Assembly (NCBI GenBank): GCA_903772945.1
Contig: CAICTM010001617.1
Span: 1-25,753 of the forward strand
Direction of reading: 5' to 3'
From: Seminavis robusta
Taxonomy: Eukaryota; Bacillariophyta; Bacillariophyceae; Naviculales; Naviculaceae
DNA length: 25,753 nucleotides
Both the position numbers and the translations under genes were made by a program. The notes under the pieces are model-generated. The model worked only from the letters and a program-made list of their open reading frames with translations, made no database searches and was not told the DNA's origin. Within the stretch, counting starts at the first letter, position 1. Every line of letters begins with the position of its first letter. Positions 18,225-25,753 of the stretch are shown here, piece by piece.

Positions 18225-21200
18225 TCACGAGTCGCTCCCTGTTGCATAGGCTGCAGTGTCGTGTCCCGAAGGTCTTGACAGTGCTAATGGGGTTGCCTTG
18301 CCATAAGATGCTAATTTCGATACTGTTCTTTTGAATATCGCTGTTAAGTTGGAATGGTGAGGTTCTTCCCGCTTAATGCCCTCACTGTAGGCCTTCTTTT
18401 CCACACGCTCAATCACAATCTTGGGCATCGGGAGAATGTCAACATACTGGCGTGTCTTCACCTTCCAGGTGTGCAAGTCCAACAAATAATGGCCACCCTT
18501 GCTGTTGTCCAGGATTGGACGCAGATAGATGCATTCCAACCCACGGGGCTCGGCACTGTTCTTGCGGGCTGCAGGGGATTCGTGATGACCCATGCAGAAA
18601 CTGCCAAACGTATACTTGACATCATTGTAGCCTGTGGTCTTACCAGTCAAAATCTGCCTTGGAGGGTAAACACGGGAGATTCCCTCGGCTGCTGGGAAGA
18701 GATTCAATTTTTCATTGCAATCGTAGACCAGATGCTCCACCATAATTTTCGGCATCACTTGAAAAGGGACTGCGTGGAAACCTGCTCGGAAACGGTCTTC
18801 GATTGTCCTGTTGTTTCGCTCTGCGACGGGAGCGTGCACCTGTGCTGCCGGATGGTCGAGTTTCACACCCATATCGTTCTTGATCGGGTCCATCAACGGC
18901 TTGAACGCATTGTCACACTGGATGGTTCCGATGTAGAATTTATTCCCGTTGTACGTGTCCATAATCTGATCCAGGGCCTGATAATAGGAGTCCGTGGTCA
19001 AATCTTTCAAATGGACGATCTGCCTGTATCGAACTTTCAAATCGATAAAGGAGAGAAAGTTGAGACCACAAATATTGACGACATCCATGGCACCTGGTAG
19101 CCCATTTCGGTGATGGGACACCAACTCTTCAGGGACTGCATGTACACTCTCGGTAGCTGGTGGTGGACGCTTCCGGGTAGTGGAACCTTTGATCTTGGCC
19201 ATGTCCTTGCCAAAGATCAGCTCGGCATTATTGATATCCTCCAACATCACGGGGCAATCGCGGATCTGCCCGGCTCGGATCATATTCTTAAAGTCTTCTA
19301 AAGGCGGACGTTGGAGATTCGCATAGAGCTCTCTTGCTTGGAAAGCTCCCTTCACTTGCTTCTTGGTGAAGCCTTCTATATTTCCTTCGACGGTCTGGAC
19401 CATCTGATTAAGAACGGCTGGTGAGTTCTGCTTCTCGTAGGAGTTCATGATTTGCTTCTCGAGATCATCAATGTCGGTACCATACAAACCGAGTTTGGTT
19501 CTCCCATATCTGACATAGGAACCGTCTCCACGGAGGTGGTACATGGCATCATCGTATGCGGTGTCCATCCAAACTCTCGAGCCATCTTGCTTTGCTCTGC
19601 ACTCATCCGAAAGAATACCAAGGGCATTAATATTAGCCACGCCTCCTGGGTTCTTGTATGATACTCCCCAGGGTGCATCCATCTCTCGGTCCATTCGGGC
19701 CTTGCCCACATTTGTCTGCATATCGATCGGCTGTCTGGCTGCTCGTTCATTCTTACCGACGGCCATATTGGCCACTGAATTGATCGAGCTGCAACTGTCC
19801 AGGTAACACTTGTTCAAACCGTCATCTAACCTGCAGTCCACTCCTGTGCAAACGGTACTCTTCTGCGCCTGGGCCTGTGGAACTTGGGCTAAGGCTGGAG
19901 CTTGGTTCGGAACGGGAACTGGGATCCCTACTTGGTGGTACTGCGGACGGAACTGGAACTCGTTGTTTGTAGGATTGGAAACGCCTGGAAGTGTCGAGCC
20001 AGCGGCGGAAGCGGACGATGGGAACTGCTGGAATTGCTGGGCTTGCGCTTGGTGTGCTTGGAGTTGTGGAGGAATCGATCCTGGTGGAATTGGACTGAAA
20101 CTTGGTCGGAACTCACTCCTGTGCGACTGAGCATCGGGGCTCATCGCAGACTGTTGCTGTGGAAGCTGGGCTGCGGTCACGGTCTGTGGAACCTGAGCCG
20201 TGGAAGCTTCACGAAACTGATGGTACTGTTGGAAGAACTGCTTCTTCAGACCTTGGAACTTGTTAATCGCCCACTCGGGCTTGGGGATCTTGTCTCGGAC
20301 TTTGCAATCCGGCAACTTGTGGTTGGGATTGCCACAGCAGTAGCAGGACTCGCCTCGCTTATTCTGCTGATAGAGGACAACGGCATTGACACCAAACTCC
20401 TTCTTGGTTGGGTCAATCGTCTTGGGCTGGCCAGAGCCCTTGGCACGGGCACGTCTGGCCTCATACCACTCCTTGCTGGGCTTGAATCGATCGGAATTGA
20501 GGGTCTCGCGGAGAGCTTCAAGGCTCGTGGGATAATTACTCGTGCCATCCATGGCATAGGACGCCTCCACGGTAGCCTGATAGTCGCCATACCTTCCTGG
20601 GAATAACCCTCTGTAGCCAATGAGAGCAATGATCTCGTTGCGTCCGTCATTCAGGTATTCTTTCACCTTGTCTTGGTCATCCTTGATCTTCTCGTACTCG
20701 GGCTGCTTCAGAAGGAAACAATCCATGTATCCTGTGCCAACGATGTCAGTAATCTGAACCGAGTCGGCAGCCACTCTACGGAGAAAGACATCAGTCGGTT
20801 CTCCTTCCTCTTGCTTGGGGGAAAGGGCACGCTGTAACTGGCTGACGAACTGGACAACGGGATGCTCTCTGGTGGTGCCTGCGGCAGTCAGTCCTCGGAT
20901 CTTGCCTAGGACTTTAATGGGGTCTAGTTTGATCTGCTCCCAGTCATGGAGATTTCGTAGCTTGCTCTTCATCTGTTCGGTACAATAAAACTGGTAGATG
21001 CTGGCTGCCCCATTCTGCAGGGCATTCTTGTACTCAGTTTCCTGCTTCTGCCAAGTAGACAACTTGTTCTTGTAGAGAGTTAGCTTGAGCTCGTCATATA
21101 TCTTCTTGCCGTCAGCATCCGTAGTATAGGATGGTTCCGTTGGCTCTGTCGGCGTCTGGTCTTGCATAGTCTCAATGGCCAGTGACGCTTTGGGAACGTC

Positions 21201-21437
21201 TATCCACTCTGACCTGGTTCTGAAAGTAGCCACAATGTGGTTCAATGTCTCTGTAAACGGATAAAATCTGGAGTCAGCCTGTCCATTGGGATGGAACAGG
21301 TACTTGCGGCGGTTGCTTTGTCCTTTGCCTCTACCGCCACCACTGGCACCGCCTCTACCGGCGCCTTGGCCTCTGCCGGAGGAGCCTCTGCCTCCTCCTC
21401 TGTTGCCACGGCCTCCTCTGTTGTTGAATCGTGTCAT
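18225..21437 (-). CDS. Copia-like Gag-protease-integrase polyprotein, 1070 aa
   Basis: A single uninterrupted ORF. Order: an Arg-Gly-rich N-terminus (residues about 5-45, RGGRGNRGGGRG), a gag-like region, a CCHC zinc knuckle CYCCGNPNHKLPDC (about 361-377, spacing CX2CX4HX4C), a Gln/Pro-rich linker, an aspartic-protease motif LDSCSS (about 545, where Copia proteases usually have DSG), and an integrase-like core with FID (about 796), QCDN (about 838) and VAERNN (about 870), the last Glu 31 residues after the second Asp. It ends YATGSDS-stop. Reverse transcriptase and RNase H, normally next in a Copia polyprotein, are absent from the ORF and from the following sequence. The protein could act in particle formation and integration of its own or related copies; that is inference. 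The start codon is the first ATG, directly before the RGG tract. Confidence 0.8.
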   Translation of the reverse strand: MTRFNNRGGRGNRGGGRGSSGRGQGAGRGGASGGGRGKGQSNRRKYLFHPNGQADSRFYPFTETLNHIVATFRTRSEWIDVPKASLAIETMQDQTPTEPTEPSYTTDADGKKIYDELKLTLYKNKLSTWQKQETEYKNALQNGAASIYQFYCTEQMKSKLRNLHDWEQIKLDPIKVLGKIRGLTAAGTTREHPVVQFVSQLQRALSPKQEEGEPTDVFLRRVAADSVQITDIVGTGYMDCFLLKQPEYEKIKDDQDKVKEYLNDGRNEIIALIGYRGLFPGRYGDYQATVEASYAMDGTSNYPTSLEALRETLNSDRFKPSKEWYEARRARAKGSGQPKTIDPTKKEFGVNAVVLYQQNKRGESCYCCGNPNHKLPDCKVRDKIPKPEWAINKFQGLKKQFFQQYHQFREASTAQVPQTVTAAQLPQQQSAMSPDAQSHRSEFRPSFSPIPPGSIPPQLQAHQAQAQQFQQFPSSASAAGSTLPGVSNPTNNEFQFRPQYHQVGIPVPVPNQAPALAQVPQAQAQKSTVCTGVDCRLDDGLNKCYLDSCSSINSVANMAVGKNERAARQPIDMQTNVGKARMDREMDAPWGVSYKNPGGVANINALGILSDECRAKQDGSRVWMDTAYDDAMYHLRGDGSYVRYGRTKLGLYGTDIDDLEKQIMNSYEKQNSPAVLNQMVQTVEGNIEGFTKKQVKGAFQARELYANLQRPPLEDFKNMIRAGQIRDCPVMLEDINNAELIFGKDMAKIKGSTTRKRPPPATESVHAVPEELVSHHRNGLPGAMDVVNICGLNFLSFIDLKVRYRQIVHLKDLTTDSYYQALDQIMDTYNGNKFYIGTIQCDNAFKPLMDPIKNDMGVKLDHPAAQVHAPVAERNNRTIEDRFRAGFHAVPFQVMPKIMVEHLVYDCNEKLNLFPAAEGISRVYPPRQILTGKTTGYNDVKYTFGSFCMGHHESPAARKNSAEPRGLECIYLRPILDNSKGGHYLLDLHTWKVKTRQYVDILPMPKIVIERVEKKAYSEGIKREEPHHSNLTAIFKRTVSKLASYGKATPLALSRPSGHDTAAYATGSDS

Positions 21438-22381
21438 CTTGCTCTTGATATGGTCTATTTGCCTTGAGGAATTACTGGCTGCGTGGACTTGTACTGGAAA
21501 CGGTGTACTTGGGATTTGTGGGACGCTTGGTGGAGCTTGAGGGGGTTCCTCTTCTTTTCCTATTGATCAGGTTGCCTCTGTGGGTCTATATGTCACTCTT
21601 GTGACTGCTCCTGCCTTAAACTTGGCTTGTTCCTATCTGCGCGAAAATCGTGGCTCACGAAAATTCCACCGTTTGGCTTGGAGTGTACTACCGATTGACT
21701 CTATCGGTCGACTCGAAGCCTTCTTCTTGTTATAGATGTTGGTATTGTTGTTGAATAGACCTACTGGAGCAGTTTCATAGGCTCGAGTGTCTTCTTCCTT
21801 GAGTTGCAGTCGTCGGCGCTAGGCTGGGACTTGTTCTTCCCACGGTTCCAGCACTGCTTGACGTTTTCGATCGGTACTCGGTCAATTTTCGGAGTTGAGA
21901 GCTTGCACTTGTCGTGACATAGGCGGCAATAGGTCCTCTTTCGATCTCTGTATGCGGCCGTAGCTGTATCTCTCTTGGTTCGGTCGTCGTGTTCGTTCGG
22001 CGCGATCGGCTTTTGCTCTGTAGGTGGGTACCCAAAACACGCGATCGGCGATTACTCCTTCAATTCTTGTCGTATGACCTTGGTTCAAGCATCAATATGG
22101 ACCGGCTAGCTGTGCTCTCGACGCTGATGTGCTTGGTTTGCTCTGAATCGGTCGACAAGTCGATCGGCCGATGCTCCGAGAGCTTGGAATGAGGGAAAAT
22201 GTGAGCGCGAAAAAAAACTTGACTGTCAGCCCTGTTGGCTGTGCCTTATACTGAGGCTACAGCGCACCTCTGGTCAATACCTGACCAATTCCTCTCAGTT
22301 CTCTCTCGCTATTACAATACCTATTTCCATGGGCAAACTCAATACAAACTCTTTTTCTTCTCAGTGTTGGGTCTAATAACA
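21438..22381 (-). other. Leader and putative left LTR of the Copia-like element
   Basis: On the minus strand, TGTTATTAGACCCAACACTG begins at 22381, with a TATA-like AGTATAAGGC near 22243-22252. The TG start fits an LTR. The internal boundary, primer-binding site and partner LTR were not found, so the assignment is tentative. Small frames in this stretch have no support. Confidence 0.35.
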
Positions 22382-23004
22382 CTGCAGCTACTAGTAATAT
22401 CAAGGTTAATTTGTTGATTTTGGGCGAGCTGAGAAGAAAAAGTGATCTTTCTGGCTGGTCGCTTTGAAGTCTGGATCTGAGAATGCCAGTTTCCTTAAAT
22501 TCCTACGGTGGTGCGGTCTTTTTCTTATCCGGGTCCGCTAAATATCTAGACCGGCCAACAGTTTCCCGAACTGTACTTAGTGATTAGTATCCTAGGAACT
22601 CTTAATTTGGAAGCACGTTTGCAGTGTTTTTGGATGCTTTGCATGACCGTTCAGTAGGAATTGCCCTTCCATTCGGCTTGGTACTGGATCCTGCTTTATA
22701 TGGTAAACATCTTTGTTCGGAGGGAAAGAACTATTTAAAGCCGATCCTTTTTAATTACCAATGACCCAGACATGCTTCAAGTTATGCACGGTGTCCACCA
22801 CACGCATTGTGAACAACGAGGGTGTAGGTTTGTTAAACGGGCCGTACTGGATCATTGAGCATGCCTTTAACAGATTTGTAAGTACTGTTTCATGGGGAAC
22901 CAGAAGCTTCGGTGCATAATCCGCAACCTCCCTTCACGATTTGTATCGTAGGGTCGACCTTCGACTTTAATCGATAACCTACCTTGTAGATTGGTATCCT
23001 ACCT
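22382..23004. other. Intergenic stretch, no supported gene
   Basis: It is AT-rich with no ORF of note. At 22950-23010, CCTACCTT occurs twice near GTAGGGTCGACCTTCGAC. This lies directly downstream of the tyrosine-recombinase-like ORF and may hold its missing 3' part in decayed form, but I could not connect a frame. Confidence 0.3.
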
Positions 23005-23856
23005 TCAGGTGCGCTTCTCAGATGAATCAAGCATGCTTTTGTAGTGTGCAGAGACAGCTGAATCTCCACTCAGACCTGTAATTGATGGCATCAGAGATTG
23101 ATCACGGAGAAATAAAGCCAAACCGAAAGCAATAACGAGGTCTCCGAAGACCTCACGTTTGTTGGGAATTAAGGGATGGTTGTTGTCGACTCCCATCTTA
23201 TCTCTTACCAGGAAGCACTGCAGGATGTTGTTCCTTGGTCCTTCATACAATTCCCTGACTGAGAGATTCTGCACCATCAAACGGGATGTTTCACTAGCTC
23301 TGCTGCAAAGACGGAGCAAAGCCGTTTGAAAGATATAGAAGTCCAGGTATTTTTCTTGGTTAAACCAGAGGCAGCGCTGCAGGATAAAGGCTGTGTCGTC
23401 GTAGGTGTAGACTTTGTTCTTGGGAGGTGAGGGTGACGCTTTCTTCTTTGCTTTCACCATTGCTTTCAAGGCTCTTTCTGCGGGTTCGTAGGTTTTTTCA
23501 ATGACTTTCAAGTAGGGAGATAGGAGAAACTTTTGAGCCAGTTGGTTTTTTATAGAGCCCATGTACCGTGGCAGAGTGTTTAATGCATAGGTGTCTCCAG
23601 TGCTTTTCTTGGCGTTGGACCAGAAGGCGGGTTGGCCATCCCAAAACGAAAACCACCACTTAGCCACGTCGTCGTCGTTTGTTGAGAAGGAACCACCCGT
23701 TGCACTTATGTCATCGTAGTTCAATTTTGGTAGACTAAGTCGCTTTTGAAGATCATCAATGTAGGTTTGAATCTTTGAAACGGTGCTGTTGTGTTTGGAT
23801 TTGCATGATTTTGAAGCGGAAGCATAGAAGTCAATGCTGACTTCTTCAAGTGACAT
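23005..23856 (-). CDS. Crypton-like tyrosine recombinase, N-terminal half (283 aa)
   Basis: The ATG at 23856 opens an uninterrupted frame. Residues about 60-135 are helical with aromatic residues (AKWWFSFWDGQPAFW, then LPRYMGSIKNQLAQ), like a SAM-like core-binding domain. A Lys-rich hinge follows (about 135-150). Residues about 180-205 read LLRLCSRASETSRLMVQNL, matching box I of tyrosine recombinases (Arg-x-x-Glu), and RDKMGVDNNHPLIPN may be the following beta-hairpin with its Lys. The HxxR box and catalytic Tyr expected further on are absent, and the ORF stops at 23005. It is either truncated, continued through an unseen intron, or a domesticated half-length protein. The family assignment rests on motif pattern only; an unrelated helical protein remains possible. 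Confidence 0.4.
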   Translation of the reverse strand: MSLEEVSIDFYASASKSCKSKHNSTVSKIQTYIDDLQKRLSLPKLNYDDISATGGSFSTNDDDVAKWWFSFWDGQPAFWSNAKKSTGDTYALNTLPRYMGSIKNQLAQKFLLSPYLKVIEKTYEPAERALKAMVKAKKKASPSPPKNKVYTYDDTAFILQRCLWFNQEKYLDFYIFQTALLRLCSRASETSRLMVQNLSVRELYEGPRNNILQCFLVRDKMGVDNNHPLIPNKREVFGDLVIAFGLALFLRDQSLMPSITGLSGDSAVSAHYKSMLDSSEKRT

Positions 23857-24380
23857 TGTCTCCCTTGGAAGGAGGTGCTTTAGAGGTGCCTTGGGTGCGG
23901 AATTGGTGGAATTGTGAGCTGGTATCGAGTGAGTTTCAAAAGCTCGCCGGTGTGGGTTTCATGGGAATTCTCTTCAAGTCCGCTTATAGGAATTAACTAG
24001 TGGTCGTGAGGGTCGTCTTGCTGGGGAGTGGGTGTCAGAATTGTTTTAACTGCCGGCGGTAAATTTGAACTTGGATAATTAGAATTGCAGTTGCCATTCG
24101 TAACCGTTTCAGTCACAAAAAAAATGGCGCGAACTACCTAGTACGATATACATTATCTGTTCTTGTGGAAGAATTTCCTCTCCTCTCCCTTTCACGTTTC
24201 AGTTAGCTTTGCTGCTTTAATCTTTTGCTGTCATTTGCCTTCCGCTCCACGCTCCGAGTCCGCGATCCGTTCTCCTTCGCTTGGTTGCTGCTGTGGAGGT
24301 CCTGGATGTTGTTACGGTGTTACCCATAATGTCCAAAGAGCAAGAGCTAGTCAAGGCATCAATAGCAACACTGAACGAAC
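23857..24380. promoter_or_regulatory. Divergent intergenic region
   Basis: This 524-bp gap separates the minus-strand recombinase-like gene from the plus-strand ankyrin-like gene and must hold both upstream regions. I see an A-run at 24116-24124 but no recognisable promoter element. A Cys-rich plus-strand frame at 24163-24411 lacks an ATG start and is not called. Confidence 0.35.
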
Positions 24381-25753
24381 ATGGAGGAAGACAAAGTCAA
24401 GAGGGGTGTAGACTGCTGCACCAACACACCTGACCAGCACAAGCGAGCAAAAAGAAAGACAGATAATGACTTTGAAGTATCCGCTAAAGATGCCTCGGCG
24501 GCACTTTTCCGCGTCTTGTCCGTCCTTGAGTCCCAGAAGAGCAACAGCAAGGCAGAAGCCAAACAGCTGCTCGAGGCTGCCTTTGGTCTACAGAAACAAG
24601 TGAATGATCTTGTTCAGAAAGCATATACCCATACCAGGAATGCCCCAGAAGACTCCGTTTTGAAGCATGAGGATATTTGGATCAAGGGGGTTCTTCCCTT
24701 CGTTGGGACCGGCGAATTTGTCTTTGTTGCACCCGTCAGCCACAGCATGAAAAGTCTATACACAACATTCTGTGAAACTTTGGAAAATCCTCCAATGGTG
24801 TATGATGAAGAATCTTATTCAAACCGCCGGGTAACTCCTTTGGATACTTACCGCAATGGTATATTCTGCTCTGTACCCCGTGCAGAGTACTGGTTCTCCA
24901 ACCAAAACACTGACACTGGACATATCCCTGACACAAGTGCCTGTGCTATAGCTGCCAAAATGGGTAATCTTCGTGTCCTTCAATGGGCCTGGAAAGGGGA
25001 TTCAATTGGGACTACGAAACATGCAGTGGAGCGGCTCAATATGGTCATTTGTCAGTGCTCAATATGCTCATGAAAATGGCTGCGATTGGACTTCTCGTGC
25101 ATGCAATCTTGCTGCCATAAATGGCCAATTGGAACCCTGAAATATGCTCACGAGAATGGCTGCCCTTGGGAAGGAGACACATACGAAGAAGCTGCCAGAA
25201 ATGGCCATCTAGATGAACTCAAATATGCTCACGAGAATGGCTGCCCCTGGTTTAGAAGCATGTGCTATGATGCTGCGCAGGGAGGAAATTTGGAGTGTCT
25301 CGAATATGCCATGAGAATGGTTGTCCATTGGATAAAACACATGCCTAATGGCAGCACGAAATGGACAGTTGGATTGTCTCAAATATGCCCATGAGAATGG
25401 ATGCCCACGGCATGAAAGCACGTGCAACACGGCGGCTAGGAATGGTCACCTCGATGTACTCAAATATGCCCATGAGAATGGCTGTCCATGGAGAAGAAAC
25501 ATGCACTAGTGCTGCCAGCAAGGGCCATCTGGATGTACTCAAATATGCCATGAGAAGCTGTCCATGGGATGAAATACATGCTCTGCTGATGCTTTGTATG
25601 GCGCTCTAGATGTTCTCCGATATGCCCATGAGAATGGATGTCTCCATGGAATGAAACCTGCTCGAATGCTGCTTGCCTGGGCCATCTAGATGTACTCAAA
25701 TATGCAGTGAGAAAATGGCTGTCCATGGGATGAAAACACCTGCTCTGGTGCTG
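24381..25753 (+). pseudogene. Ankyrin-like repeat protein, intact head, indel-rich repeats, cut by window end
   Basis: The ATG at 24381 opens a frame intact to about 25020. It has a basic, Lys-rich start with KRAKRK, a helical segment (SKAEAKQLLEAAFGLQKQV), a region with HEDIWIKGVLPFVGTGEFVF, then a first ankyrin-like unit (ACAIAAKMGNLRVLQWAW). From about 25036 at least nine repeats of about 27 residues follow, consensus AARNGHLDVLKYAHENGCPW plus about seven residues; this is shorter than the canonical 33-residue ankyrin unit. Frames change near 25030, 25060, 25125, 25306, 25340, 25490, 25545, 25635 and 25700, several by loss of one C in GCC-CAT. Such proteins usually mediate protein binding. 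The gene continues beyond 25753. It is either a pseudogene or hit by assembly errors in the repeat. Confidence 0.65.
25036..25753 (+). repeat. Tandem array of about 80-bp ankyrin-like units
   Basis: Nine units are recognisable by (C/A)AATATGC(C/T)CA(T/C)GAGAATGG followed by (C/A)TG(C/T)CC. Unit length is 76-86 bp because of indels. At the protein level the core YAHENGCPW is conserved whichever frame is used. Confidence 0.8.

Noticed and set aside
19902..20606. Plus-strand frames opposite the Copia-like ORF, including 234 codons
   Set aside because: They lie wholly within a 1070-codon ORF with gag, protease and integrase motifs on the other strand.
22235..22417. Plus-strand frame with a hydrophobic end (FFFSVLGLITLQLLVIS)
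   Set aside because: It has no context as a gene and lies in the putative LTR of the Copia-like element.
24163..24411. Cys-rich plus-strand frame before the ankyrin-like gene
   Set aside because: It has no ATG and no recognisable feature, and overlaps the better-supported start at 24381.

Overview
The window reads as nuclear DNA of a eukaryotic alga, most likely a pennate diatom. This is inferred from protein style, not from a marker gene. The clues are short GT-AG introns of about 43 to 134 nt, a secreted-type protein with a Pro-Ser linker (PSxxPS style) between discoidin-like domains, a Copia-type gag-integrase with a CCHC knuckle and a DSCSS protease motif, and a 27-residue ankyrin-like repeat carrying YAHENGCPW. 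I saw no rRNA, tRNA or CRISPR.

Layout. (1) 1-3125, plus strand: an unrecognised gene. Its 5' part is broken between frames. Its 3' part (1829-3125) is a convincing nine-exon model containing a 121-bp tandem duplication that copied a whole intron. (2) 3684-11535, plus strand: a gene for an acidic, Lys-rich, coiled-coil protein ending in a papain/OTU-like cysteine-peptidase-like domain. A 4570-bp element (4632-9201) with 530-bp direct terminal repeats and a CTCGC target duplication splits it. Removing the element and one copy of CTCGC puts the host reading frame back in phase. (3) The element has no visible reverse transcriptase or integrase. It holds two overlapping Pro/Thr/Ser-rich ORFs and a 2 x 313-bp tandem repeat. 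(4) 11697-14027, minus strand: a decayed gene with two F5/8 type C (discoidin)-like domains. (5) 14360-16312, plus strand: a decayed gene that looks like a tectonin-type beta-propeller lectin. (6) 17198-17605: a 408-bp MITE-like foldback element. (7) 18225-21437, minus strand: an intact 1070-aa Copia-like gag-protease-integrase ORF without reverse transcriptase. (8) 23005-23856, minus strand: a 283-aa protein resembling the first half of a Crypton-type tyrosine recombinase. (9) 24381 to the window end, plus strand: an ankyrin-like repeat gene with an intact head and a repeat array full of single-base indels.

The genes do not form a pathway. The region looks like a repeat-rich accessory block where mobile elements have broken and surrounded host genes encoding carbohydrate- or surface-binding and repeat proteins. 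Many genes change frame without an intron. From sequence alone I cannot say how much is true pseudogene decay and how much is uncorrected single-base error in the assembly; the long intact ORFs (1070 aa, 283 aa) argue against a uniformly high error rate.
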